Shown piece after piece: positions 1 to 11,356 of a stretch of 64,000 nt of DNA. Source of the stretch: Avena insularis (taxonomy: Eukaryota; Streptophyta; Magnoliopsida; Poales; Poaceae); NCBI GenBank assembly GCA_023614405.1, contig CM042689.1, forward strand, positions 327,026,305 through 327,090,304, given 5' to 3'. Each line of letters opens with the position of its first letter. The first letter of the stretch is position 1. A program made the translations under genes and the position numbers. The notes under the pieces were generated by a model that worked only from the letters and a program-made list of their open reading frames with translations, was not told where the DNA came from and ran no database searches.

Positions 1-1357
1 CGCTCCGTGTAGGCGTCCTCGGTGTCGGGGTGGTCGATGTCGGACTCGGATGGGCACCGGGGTTCATCGGATTCGGGTAGGAGGACTTGGCGTTCCATGT
101 CGGCGTATTTGGGGTTTTCGCTCGACTGACGATCTTGGCGAGGTGGAGAACTTGGGGTTTAGTGATTGACGACACACGACATGGCGGTGAAGATCTTGCG
201 GTGACATACAAATACGATCTTGGCGAATCTTGGCATCGTGAACTCTTGTCCGGGCCACGAGTACATGACACCCGCAGAACTCACAAACACAAAGATTACA
301 CACATGTGCTCGCGGTACAGCGCGGGCTTGAGGCCGTCCTGGTCGGTACATGCAGCAGGGTGACCGAGCACGGGGAGAGGTCGGGCCCGGCGGCACTGTA
401 GGGCGACGAGGGGCGGACAGGACGCGGGGTCGCTCGCGGGATGACGCATGGCGGCGAGAGGTGGAGGTGCAGAGGCCGATGGCGGGGACACGTGGGAGGA
501 CGACGAGCTCGGCGGCGAGCGGGGTACGGTCCTGGTGGCGGAGCTTGCTCGCGTCATCGATGCATGGGGAGCACAGAGGACGACAGGGAGACGGCGTCGG
601 GTCCGGGCCTGCGCGAGGACGACCGTGGGCGCCAGATCTTGGGGAGGAGAAGCCAGCAGAGGCGTGGCGAGGCTGCTGCGTGGCGCGCAGAAGGTGCTGA
701 AGATGCCATAGGAGAGGAGAAGAAGGCCGACGATGCAGGGTGGCCGCGGTGGCGCAGAGGATGAGAGGAGGAAGGAGGCCAGGGGGAACAGCGGCGGGCG
801 CCCAGCGAGGATGGCGGCGGGGTTTGCGGGAGGCAGGAGAGGAGCGGGTGGGTTGGTGAGCGAGAGAGGTGGGGAGGGGATTGGAGCGTGGGCGACGGGG
901 TGGTGGGTCTAGGGGTCGGTCGCGAGGTGGGAGTGGGACCCAGGCGGGGAGCGTGCGTGAGATGTGTGCCTGGCGGCGGTAGTGGGGTGGGGATCTGGGT
1001 GGTTGGGTGGGACTAGGGTTTGGTTGAGGATTGAAAGGGTTAGGGTTTGGTTTAGGCGGGCCAGGCCTGACGGGTAGTAGGTGGCCTGGCCTAAACGGCT
1101 AGGCTGCCTCCCCGAACAAATTTATGTTTAATATTTTTCCTGTTTTATTTATGAGGCCTTTTATAAATAATTTTAGACAAAACAAAATATTCGGGAAGAC
1201 CGAGATTTCAATTTGAAATAGAGAAGGGGATAATTAGAAAACAATATAGGTTTTTGGGGAATAGGTTTAGTCAAACACATGCATGATGATGTCAAGATGA
1301 TGCGCAACATACAAACAACCGTGATTTTCTAGTACTCGTTTTACCCGGGGTGCTACA
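1..1357 (+). mobile_element. Gypsy-type LTR, 3' portion (left edge cut by window)
   Basis: The first 1.1 kb is very GC-rich with only short overlapping open frames that match no family I recognise. It passes into an AT-richer tail that ends in TGCTACA at 1351-1357, a CA end typical of an LTR. The next base starts an unrelated repeat, and no primer site follows, so this is a 3' or solo LTR end. The plus orientation is inferred from that end. A telobox-like TTAGGGTTT lies near 1041. The element start is outside the window and the family is not identified. Confidence 0.45.
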
Positions 1358-2128
1358 GAGTGCATCTTTGGGGATCTAGATTTTGGGGGATTTTGTGTCT
1401 CTCTTTGATTCCTCCTCTCTTGTTCCCCCAATAGCTTTAGTAGCTTTGTTGGAACTTGATAGTGAGGGATTTGAGCACCTTTGTGGTGTTCTTGCCATTT
1501 GCATTTGGTGCATCGGTTTGAGTTCTCCTCGGAGGATTTGGTTTGAGTTACTCATTGGAGCTTGTCCCTCTTGGGTTCTTGGAACCCTAGACGGTTTTGT
1601 GGCCTTGGTGGCATTGTGGCCTTTTGTGGCATTTGTTGGGAGCCTCCAATTAAGTTGTGGAGAAGTGCCCCAACCTTGTGAGAGGTTCCGGTTGCCACCG
1701 ATAAGTGCACCGATAGTGGAAGCGTGGATCGATCCCGTTGGGGTGAGATTCACCGGAGAATAAGGGAGGCCTTTTGTGGCGTTGGTGGTTTGATACCACC
1801 CCCTCTCCAAACGAGACGTACTCCATGTTGGGAGGAACTCGGTAAAATATCGGTGTCCCCGCGTGCCTCGGTTATCTCTATACCCGAGCTCTTTACTTAT
1901 GCACTTTACATTGTGATAGCCTTCGTGCTTGGAGTAATATATATCTTGCTATCACTTTGTTGCTTGTATTGCTTAGCATAAGTTGTTGGTGCACATAGGT
2001 AAACCTTAGTAGTTATAGGTTGTGCTTAACAAAGTAAACACTAGTTTTATTCCGCCTTTGTTGAGCCACTCTAGGAAAAGTTTTAATCGCCTATTCACCC
2101 CCCTCTAGGCGACATCCGTATCCTTTCA
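1358..2128 (-). mobile_element. Fragment of the TGAAAG...CTTTCA repeat family (same family as element D)
   Basis: Read on the minus strand it begins TGAAAGGATACGGATGTCGC and continues with the CTAGAGGGGGGTGAATAGGCG block. That block also opens element D at 24162. Its inner part (1364-1760) is the reverse complement of D's right arm around 33400-33700, including the CCACAAAAGG motifs. The other end is replaced by the LTR ending at 1357. The open frames at 1376-1810 are repeat sequence, not genes. The class (LTR, terminal-repeat or DNA transposon) cannot be settled from this copy. Confidence 0.6.
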
Positions 2129-2500
2129 CTCCTCGATGCTCCAATCCATGTCTTCACGCCTAGAAGCGATCCTTTCTTCTTCCACGGGCTTCTTGCCTTT
2201 TCGTTGGCAGAGACCATGGTGCTCTAAAACTTGAGAAGATTTCCTGACAGAAACAGATCGAAACAAAAACACGATGAGAACACGATATACGAACCTCGGG
2301 GGATCCAGGGGGTATATATTACGAAGTTTGAATGCCTAAGGAAGGTACTGTGCGAAAATGAGGCGGAGACGGATTTCAGGGGGCTAACACCCCCTCCAGG
2401 CGCAACCAGCTGGGGGCCCGCGCCTAGGGTGGGTGTGGCCACCCTGGCCCCCGTTTCCTCCTCTGTTTCGTCTCGTAACCTTACGTATGTAGTAAAAACA
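2129..2500 (-). mobile_element. Unidentified retroelement fragment (LTR or leader-like)
   Basis: On the minus strand this has the look of a Triticeae Gypsy LTR or leader: GGTGGCCACACCCACCCTAG followed by GC-rich CCCCC/GGGGG blocks. An ATG at about 2218 opens a short Lys-rich frame that runs into the repeat border at 2128. No primer site or terminal repeat is visible. It may be a captured piece or the eroded end of element E. Confidence 0.3.
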
Positions 2501-3474
2501 ACAAAAATATAAAAATATTAGGCTTTCACGAACCTTCTGTTTTCACCACTTTTACCTATTCAAAGACGAACTCTGTGGATTCCTTTTCTCCTTCTCGTGG
2601 AAATTCCTTTTCTCGCAAGGCAATTCACAAACCTCAATGGCAACATTAGTGTATGCAAAAACAATAAACCTTTAGGTTAAAATTTAAACTGAAATCTATC
2701 ATAACAAAAGCTACCGTAGCAACTCCTTTCCAAAAACCCAAAAAGAATTTGAAAGGGAATCAATATAAGAAGCAAATGCAAATGATGGCAGAAATCTATC
2801 AAAACAGACTAGCAGGTAAAGATTGATTTTTTCTAAAACCTTCTGTTGCTCAAATCAAAAAGTGCAAAACTAATGAAAGTTGGATAACAACTTGGAGAAC
2901 ATGCACATAAAATTACAGCTCCATCCGTTGTACGGATCTCCTTCACGAATTTTTACAATGCAGCACAAAAATCTGTCCCAGGACAACCACTTTTCACAAC
3001 TCCTCTACTTCTCAAAAGTAGTTGATCTTGACACAAAAACCAAAACAAAAAGGATAAGGAGCGGTTATTACAGAGGTAATAACTTCCAAGACTCAACAAA
3101 ACTATTTGGTTATCTCCCAAGAAGCACTTTTATTTATTGCCTTTAAGTTAGGCCTAATAATTTCAAAGATGCTCACATAGGAGATATATATTTGAAGTGA
3201 AAGAGAGCATCAAGAAGCAAATATCCAACACATTTTAGTCTAACCCACTTCCTATGCAAGGGAGTATCATGAGAAAACAAATTGTTGAAACAAAAAGCCA
3301 CTAGCATAGGAAGACAAAACAAATGCAACTTCAAAGCTTTCAACATAAAACTGGGAAACTTATCATTATTGAGATGTATAAAACCATGTTTCCCTTTCTC
3401 ATAATAACTTTCAGTAGCACTTTGAATAAAGTTGACAATATAAAGGAAACAACTTTATCATCAGAATAAGCATA

Positions 3475-5094
3475 CTAACAATCATCAAAAATAGGTCCAA
3501 GGTCATAAACTGGATCAATAGAAGCAAGTTGTTCAACCCTGAAATCTTCATTAGGAAAGCTATTTTCACAAGGAGATTTAGCAAATTTGGGAAAGTTAAA
3601 CTCATAAGAATCTCCATCAAACTTAGTCAAATTTTTTTCCTTCCTACAATCTATAGCCCCACAAGTATTCAAGAAGGGTCTACCAAAGATAATAGGACAA
3701 GTTTTACTAGTTTCAGAACCAAGTACTAGAAAATCAGCAGGATATTTAATCTTACCACAAAGAACTTCCACATCTCTTACAATGCCAATTGGACAAACTG
3801 TCTCTCTATTAGCAAGGTGAATAACCACATCAATATCCTCAAGCTCACACGAACCAATTTCATGCATAATTTCCCTGTAAATCTTATAAGGAATAACACT
3901 AGAACTAGCACCAGTATCACATGAACCATAATAGCAATGATCACCAATTCTAACAGAAAGCATAGGGACACTAGCTTTCCTAGCCTTTATAGGATGAGAG
4001 ACAATATTAGAAGCGTCTTCACAGAAGACAATATGCTCATCCTCTATATTTTTAGTGACAAGATCTTTCACAATAGCTACCATAGGTTCAATGTTTATTT
4101 GCTCATCAGGTTCCACAGATTTCTTTACACTTTTGCTAACCACATTAGCTATGATAGAATGTTCTTTTACCTTAGCAGGAAAAGAGATTTTCTCAACATA
4201 AGGTTCATGCAAAATAGGATCAACAGTACAAACTTCAATGCTAGCAGGAACATGGCTACCAATGTCTTTCAAAGGAGCATGGTACTTGTCCCATCCCTTT
4301 TTGGGAATTTCAATATAAGAGGCACAGGCCTTGAAACAATTTGCAAGAATTTGAGAATCAAGACCATACTGATTACTAATATCACGGAAGTCATCAGTTC
4401 CCATAAAAGATTTAATGCATTCACAATCATAGTTTATACCTGAATTTCTTCCTTTGTCATTCTCCCATGCTTCAGTGTTCTCTTGAATACGGTATAGGAT
4501 ATCCCATTTAGCTTCTTCCTTCATATGTGTGAATGATCCAGCACAAGAAGCATCTAGTAAATCGTTATCATGAAGATAAAGCCTTGCATAAAAGTTATTG
4601 ATAATAATATTGTTAGGGAGTTCATGAATAGTACATTTAAGCATTAGTAACTTCAATCTCCCCCAAGCTTGAGCTATACTCTATCCATCACGAGGCCAAA
4701 AATTATATATTAGATTCCTATCCTTATGAATCTCACTAGGAGGATAGAATTTAGAATAAAAGAGGGGTACTATTTCCTCCCATTCCATGGATTGTCCATT
4801 CTTCAGCAACTTATACCATTCTTCAGCTCTTCCTTTCAATGATATAGAGAGTAACTTCTTCTTCACCTGTTCAGTGGTGATACATGCACACTTAAACAAC
4901 CCGCATAATTCATGGATAAAAAGCAAATGATCACCAGGATGGACAGTTCCATCCCCTAAATAGTATTTATCCATAACACGATCAACAATATTTGTAGGTA
5001 TCTTAAAAGGATCTATCTCAACAGGTGGTGGTTCATATACTACCCTAATAGTGGTAGTAGTTTTCCCAAATAGAAAACCAAGTGGGTTATCCAT
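3475..5094 (-). pseudogene. Gypsy gag-protease of element E, one in-frame stop
   Basis: The reading frame starts at 5094 (MDNPLGF...) and runs to a stop at 3475-3477, about 539 codons. The capsid-like gag region includes the tract FYSKFYPPSEIHKDRN, typical of plant Gypsy gag, and the downstream IAQAWGR motif. A retropepsin-type aspartic protease follows with its catalytic DTG at 3918-3910 (SCDTGASSSVIP) and the late IFGRPFLNT motif. A TAG at 4681-4683 interrupts gag just before IAQAWGR; element B has a Glu codon there. Apart from this lesion the frame is open. No reverse transcriptase follows, so this is a gag-protease-only element. Gag would form the particle and the protease would mature it. 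The Athila/Tat-like assignment is inferred from primer site and gag type. Confidence 0.8.
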
Positions 5095-5180
5095 ATTGGA
5101 AATAAGGTAACAAACAGAAATAAAAACAATACTCATAGTAGTAGTTTCCTTTACCAGTTCCACTCTTCAACAGCGCTTCA

Positions 5181-5199
5181 CTCCCCGGCAACGGCGCCA
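5181..5199 (-). other. Primer-binding site of element E
   Basis: Minus-strand TGGCGCCGTTGCCGGGGAG lies 11 bases downstream of the LTR end at 5211. It is the tRNA-complementary primer site seen in many grass Gypsy elements and fixes the element's orientation. Confidence 0.85.
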
Positions 5200-5210
5200 G
5201 AAAATAGTCT

Positions 5211-6126
5211 TGATGACCCACAAGTATAGGGGGTGCATCGTAGTACTTTCGATAAATAGGAGTGTCGATCCCAACGAGGAGCAGAAGGTGTTGACTAGTG
5301 GTATGGAGCAGGAAATCTCTGTAAATACTTAGCAAACGGATTTTTAGGGGTTTTCTAATAAAGCAAGGAAATAAAATGCAAGTAATAAAGACAACGGACA
5401 ATTGCAGCAAGTGGCCCAATACTTTCTTAGCAAAGGACAAGCCAGTGTAAATACTTATAAGGACCAGACGTTCTCGAGGACACACGGGAATTCTGTCAAG
5501 TGCTTTTGCTTTAAATAGCTGAGTAGTCTTCTTTGGTTTTGTAAGTGTTGTGTGGGTGAACCTGTGCTAATGTACCGACCTTACTTGGACTAATACATAC
5601 TTATGATTAAACCCCTTGCAAGCATCCGCAACTACAAGAAAGCAATTAAGGTCTAAACCTAACCATAGCCTTAAACTCTGAGATCCTACACTCCCTTGTG
5701 CAATGGTGTCCTAACAGGGGTTCAGGTTTCTGTCACTCTGGCAACCCCACAGTTATTATCCAAATACACAATGCATTCCCCTAGGCCCATAAATGGTGAA
5801 GTATCATGTAGTCGACGTTCACATGACACCACTAGAAGAATAGCACCACAACTTAAATACTAAACCACTGAATAATATCTCAACACAAATCCACTACTAA
5901 CAACATGACTTCTCCCATGTCCTCAAGAACTAAACGAACTACTCACGAGACATCATATGGATCAAGATCAAAGATGATATGGTAATGAATAACAATCTAA
6001 ACATAAACAGTAATCCATTGGTTCCACTCACAAGCATGAAATACAATAGTAATCAATGTCGGTAAATTTTCCCCTAAGAACTATGCAAGATTCAATACAA
6101 TTGTTACAACGGGATGGAGTGGTGAT
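5211..6126 (-). repeat. Element E 5' LTR, 3' part
   Basis: This is the downstream part of E's LTR and ends at 5211 in GGGTCATCA on the minus strand. It joins 12847-13438 once element A and one copy of GTGAT are removed, giving an LTR of about 1.5 kb. The bases 6122-6126 are one copy of the GTGAT target duplication. Confidence 0.75.
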
Positions 6127-7568
6127 TGATATGTCAGTATCTACTTTGCTTTACTTGTCTACACTTTGAGGTGCTTTTACATGTTTTCTGGAACTAACCT
6201 ATTAACAAGTTGCCACAGTGCCAGTTGCATGTTTTCTTCTGTTTTTGGTTCCAGAAAGGCAGAAAATCAATATTCTTGGAATTGCACGGGACAAAAGCCA
6301 AAGTTATTATTTCCCCGGAGCAACACGGAACCATGAAGGAGAACCGAAGGGGGGACACAGGGTGGCCACACCCCCTAGGCGTGGGCAAGCCCTGGAGGCA
6401 CCTGGGGAAGGTGTGGCCCCCCTGGCCCTCCACCGACCTTGCCTCCTTCGCCTATAATAAGCCTCCGACCCAAAAACCCTAAATCAATCCAGAAGAAATC
6501 CATGAAAACCTCTGTATCGCCGCCGCCACTGAAGGGGAGATTCAGGGGACATAAAGTCTCTGTTCCGGAACCCTGCCGGGATGGGGAAGTGCCCCCGGAG
6601 CCATCTCCATCGATCTCCACCACCATCTCCATCACCGTTGCTGGTTCCCATGATGAGGAGGGAGTAGTTCTTCCTCGAGGCTAAGGGCTCTACCAGTAGC
6701 TATGCGTTCATCTCTCTCTATGCATGATCTTGTGGTCATGAGCTTTGTAATCAAGTAGATGTACCTTGCTACTCAAGTGCTTCATTAGATCTCTGCTCTC
6801 CCCATGTGTGTGAAAGTGACAGCGTGCACGCCATGGTGGCACTTAGGCTTGAGTCTACATAAATACTCTTTGTGCTTTAATAGATCTATTCTTTTCCCCA
6901 CGTGTGTGAAAGCGACAGCGGGCATACCATGTGTGGCACTTTGGCTATATTGAATATTTGTTATGAGTTATATTTGGAGTTGGATGTCTCTATGAAATTA
7001 TGGTGTTTGTTGGAACCATCTAGTGCTCAAGGTGACAATGTGGGGTTATCTAGATTGAGGAAGGCGGACTTTGAGGTGTGCTGTTATAGCCCTATCATGG
7101 ATTAGAGTGTCCAACCAAAGAGTAGTTAAGAGTAGTATCATGAAGAGAGGATATTTATATGAGAGAGTGTTCACTAGTGAAAGTATGATCCCTAGGCCTT
7201 GTTTCTAAGCATTGAAACACCGTTTGCTACTAGATCTGTTGCATGTTTGCTTGCTTCCTTCTTGTTGCCCTTAGCCTTTACCTCACCATCAAGCTCTTTT
7301 CTAGCACCGTTACCACTTGTATTTCACTATCTCTTCGCCGAACTAGTGCACATGTACACCTGACAAGTGTATTGGGTGTGTTGGGGACACAAGAGACTTC
7401 TTGTATCTTGATTGCAGGGTTGCTTGAGAGGGAATACCTTTGACCACTTCCTCTGTGAGTTCGATAAACCTTGGGTAATCCACTTAAGGGAAACTTGCTG
7501 CTGTTCTACAAACCTCTGCACTTGGAGGCCCAATAACTGTCTACAAGAATAGAAGTGCGTAGACATCA
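6127..7568 (+). repeat. Element A 5' LTR
   Basis: It begins TGATATGTC and ends GACATCA. Compared with the 3' LTR it lacks about 39 bases right after the first nine, which removes the conserved GGAAACGTATCTATAATTT block. A core-promoter-like CGCCTATAATAAGCC lies near 6450. Confidence 0.88.
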
Positions 7569-7578
7569 AGCTCTTTTC

Positions 7579-7597
7579 TGGCGCCGTTGCCGGGGAG
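7579..7597 (+). other. Primer-binding site of element A
   Basis: TGGCGCCGTTGCCGGGGAG lies 10 bases after the 5' LTR. It is identical to the site of element E, so both families would use the same tRNA primer. Confidence 0.88.
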
Positions 7598-7705
7598 GTA
7601 AGGTAAAAGGTACTCACATCCTCTTGGTGTGTGAGTGATCGAAGTTATTTCCTCTAGATTCTTCATTTTTGTCTTTTTGTTTCTTGTTTTCACTAGTTAG
7701 GCTTA

Positions 7706-8497
7706 ATGTAAAACAACAACAAAATTAGAGAGCTTTATAGTGTTTATCTTGAGTTAGGACATGAAGTGTTTGAAGAGAAAATTAAAAAACCTATGGAACT
7801 TCATTTGCATGCTAATAGCAATGTTATTAGTATGAATTTTCTGAACACCATTGTTGCTAATGCTATGGAAACGTCTAAGCTTGGGGAAGCTAGTTTTTAT
7901 GAAAATAATCTTTTTAGTTCCCCAGCTTTGGAAGATAGCTATTCAATTGCTTATGATGATACCAAACCTCCAATATATGATGATTACAATGATGAATATG
8001 ATATTTTCAGTCCACCTACTATTGAGGAGAATTACAATTTGCCTCCTATATTTGATGATTGTGGTGATGAGAATAGTAATGATAGCTATTTTGTTGAATT
8101 TGCTCCCACTACAATTAACAAGAATGACTTTGCTTATGTGGAGAGTAATAATCATTTTATGCATGTGGCTTATGATAAGAATATTTTATGTGATAGATAT
8201 ATTGTTAACTTTATTCATGTTTCTACTGAAAGTTATTATGAGAGAGGGAAACATGGTCTTATGCATCTCAATAATATTAAGTTTCCCCTCTTTATGTTGA
8301 AAATTTTGAAGTTGCACTTGTTTTGCTTTGCTATGCTTGTTGTTTTGTGCTTTGATGACTTGTTTCTTTACAAGATTCCTATGCATAGGAAGTGGGCTAG
8401 ACTTAAATGTGTTCTGAATTTTCTTCTTGATGCTCTCTTTTACTTCAATTCATATTTCTTATGTGAGCATCTTCTCAAACTATCAAGCCTAACTTAA
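7706..8497 (+). pseudogene. Internally deleted gag-derived reading frame of element A
   Basis: The homologous start in element B places the original ATG at 7706. Here the next codon is TAA (7709-7711), so translation could only start later, for example within the open frame from 7766 (243 codons). The first part matches the N-terminus of B's gag (LHANSNVISMNFLNTIV, then EASFYE). At about 7930 it jumps in frame to the C-terminal part of B's frame (YSIAYDDT...), so the whole capsid-like and zinc-knuckle region is missing. The remainder is rich in Asp, Tyr and Asn and ends in a strongly hydrophobic stretch (about residues 175-208). No known enzyme domain is present. This may be a decayed gag or a deletion derivative. 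Confidence 0.6.
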
Positions 8498-9166
8498 AGG
8501 CGTTAAAGAAAAATACTTGTTGGGAGATAACCCAAGAGTTTCCTTGAGTATTGGAAGTTATTACTTCAGTAATGACCTTTACTTATCCTTTTTGTTTGCT
8601 TTTTGTGCCAAGAATGACCTCTAATGAGAGGGAAGTAAGATTTGGGGAGTTGCTGTCCCGAAACAGATTTCTGTCCTCCACCATAAAAATTCGTGAGGAG
8701 TCTCTGTAAGTCGGATTGAGATGAAATTTTACAAATAAATCCCCCAGTATGTTAGATAACTTTTGTTAGTTAAACACTTTGTGATTGGAGCAACAGAAGG
8801 TCTTCGAAAAAATCGGTTTCTACCAGCTGGTCTGTTTTGATAGATTTCTGCCATTATTTGCATTTGCTTCTTATTGATTCCTTTTTGGGTTCTTTTTGGG
8901 AAATTGAGATTTTTGAAGGATTTGATACAGTATCTTGTGTCTTTAGTGAAAGTTTTTCTGTTTTGAAACTAAACCTAAAGGTCTATTATCTTTTGAATAC
9001 ACTAATGTTGCTAATGAAGATTGTGTGAAGTTTTGTATGAAGGAAAAATTTCAGGTGTAGAGAGAGAATGATGTAATGAGATGAAGAATGGACAAAATCT
9101 CAAGATTGGGGATGCCACCCTGGTGTCACCTCAAGAAATATCCAAGAGGTACAAGCGTCAAAGCTT

Positions 9167-9187
9167 GGGGATGCCCAAGGCATCCCC
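9167..9187 (+). other. Perfect hairpin in the 3' module of element A
   Basis: GGGGATGCC (9167-9175), loop CAA, GGCATCCCC (9179-9187). The same hairpin is intact in element C at 48750-48770. An AATAAAAA signal follows about 10 bases downstream. Confidence 0.75.
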
Positions 9188-11342
9188 TTCTTCATCAATA
9201 AAAATCTCAGGTCTTTCTAGAGACTTCGTTTTTATTGTTTCATGCACTGTTGTGTTGTTCTTGGAGCGTCTTAGTTTTCGTTTTTGTTTTCGTTTGCTTA
9301 GTTTTCTTGAGTAAGTTGGTTGGTTACACCACACTTCTTTTGGAGAGAGACACACTCTGTTTCCATTGCCTAGAACACTCTAGTTTTCACTCTTATTGCT
9401 TTCTGAGTGTTCACTTTTGCTAGCACTTCGTTCAGCCATAGTTTTCTTGTGATTTCAGCTTAGGACTTTGTAGTTCTTCTTTGTGGATTTGTGAGACAAG
9501 CTCACTGGTCTTTATTGATTATTATCTTTGTGAGTTGTTTCAAATAAGTTGTTTAGTGTTGGAAAAGAGTAGGAAGCTTCATGCTTAAGTGGTACAAAAG
9601 GGAGCTTGTTCTGACTGTGGCTTAGACTTTGTCATGTCATTCTAGATCTTGTTTTTACCTTATGCTTAGTGATTATTGTTGTAGCATGTCTTGTTCCAAA
9701 CAATTGGGATTGCTTAGTGTGCCTTGAATAAATTATGCGTTGTTTTAGCATGCAAAAGCATAGTATTGTGGTATTCTCCTTTGATGCTTTGTTTGGGTTG
9801 ACTTGGCACATGCTCACACCATGTTATGACTATGAACAAGTCACCACTAGCCTCTATTATCATTTAGTCCTTGACTTGTAGTACCACTCTTTGCTTTGAT
9901 TAGTATGTTTTGTTGCACTGCATGATTATGGCCATTATGCTCTCTTAGTTGGTTGCTCCTAGTATTTTGCTAGCCTCCACTTGTATGAGTAAGTTCTACT
10001 CATGCCTCCAACTCCCAAGAAACCAAGTTATTCCAAAGTGTCCACTATAAACTCCTATGCATGGTGTGTTACACCATTCCAAGTATATTATTGTTTTCAG
10101 CTACCTTCCAATTAAAAACTATTTTGTTATGTGAAAACTTAGTGATTAAAGCCCTCACGAACTTGATGGCACACTTTATATACTTTTCCCCTAATAAACT
10201 TGAACCATTGTGACAAATTTGTTATATATGCTTGCACTTATAAGTTGGGATTAGCAGAACCGTGCTGTCATAGGGAACGTTTTCAACATTGCACTTGTAC
10301 TTTGTACTCAGTTGATATCATGCTCTTTTGTCTATGGATGTCACCGGTGTGAAATAAAGAGGGAACTTGTAAGTCCATGGAGTTTGTATTCTGTTAGAGA
10401 AAGCACAGGGACGCTAGCCTAAGCCATGCCTAATCATGGTGGAAACTTGCAGCATCACCATAATGAGCTATCTATGAAGCATCCTCAATAAAAAGCTATG
10501 CATATGGTAAATAAAAAGATCGTTGAGATGCTCATTGTCTGCTTGCCTTGTCATTTTGGTTATGGGAAATCTCCTGTACCATGTGCAAGGGGTACCCTGT
10601 TGGCGGTTCTCTATGATATGCAAATACTTACAATGACAAGAACTTACATGTGCCCAAACTTGAGTATGCATGAGGTGTGGCCCTCATATTCAAGGGACTA
10701 GAGATTGCCAACTTATACTTCGTCAACCATATACTCCATCTTTGCCACTTTAACCTTAATCACTTCAAGATGCTTATGATAGGGGCAATGAGGGCTGAAA
10801 GCTAACAAGTACCATAATTTTTGGAAGCTCTTTTTGAAACTTTTAATCCCTGCTTCCTTTACAAAAAGGCCTTTCTTCCACCATTATTGAGTCTCCACCT
10901 TATACCTTTAGGCACCATTAAGAGAGCATAGTTGTCATCATGTGTGCAGTGTTCCAAAGCTTATTAATTGATGCATATTGTGATATTACTTGTTCTTGTG
11001 CTATTTGTTTCTAGTCACCCTTGTGAACTTTGAAGGTGTCCTATGCATCTATTTGCTACTTTATGAGGGACAAGCTGATTGCCACTATGCTATGTTTTCT
11101 GTATGTGAAACAAACAAACGTTTTCCAATGCATATTATTCATGATCTTTGTTTGTAGCCTTTCATATTGCATGCATAGTTACTATGTCCTATTATTAGAA
11201 CTCCATCTTTCATGCACATGTTTAGAGTTCTTTGATCCCAGCTTTCAATGCTTGCAAATAGTTGGATCTTTATTGTGAGGGTGCATGTCACCTCAAAAAT
11301 TATTCTGTTTATCACTTACCTACTCGAGGACGAGCAATAGTT

Positions 11343-11353
11343 AAGCTTGGGGA
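11343..11353 (+). other. Polypurine tract of element A
   Basis: AAGCTTGGGGA lies just upstream of the 3' LTR start at 11357, the expected place for the plus-strand primer. Confidence 0.7.
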
Positions 11354-11356
11354 CGT

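Larger units (their letters stand above)
8498..11356 (+). other. Long non-coding 3' module of element A
   Basis: About 2.9 kb without a convincing gene lies between the reading frame and the 3' LTR. Near-identical sequence occurs in element B (41196-44094) and, with a deletion of about 0.7 kb, in element C (48070-50013); its start is also recognisable in element E. It opens with the block CTTAAAGGCGTTAAAGAAAA and carries a perfect 9-bp stem hairpin at 9167-9187 just before AATAAAAA. It ends at the polypurine tract. Short open frames here are not conserved genes. Confidence 0.75.

Noticed and set aside
64..764. Several overlapping GC-rich open frames on both strands
   Set aside because: No domain, Arg/Gly-rich composition, and they lie in LTR sequence.
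1013..1055. TTAGGGTTT-like motifs suggesting an interstitial telomere
   Set aside because: Only one or two degenerate units; this is a telobox-like motif inside an LTR.
3937..4443. Plus-strand open frame opposite the gag-protease of E
   Set aside because: Antisense shadow of an AT-rich coding sequence.
6194..6684. Short open frames in the LTRs of A, B and C that look similar to each other
   Set aside because: Their similarity is LTR identity; frames are not kept and they cross the promoter region.
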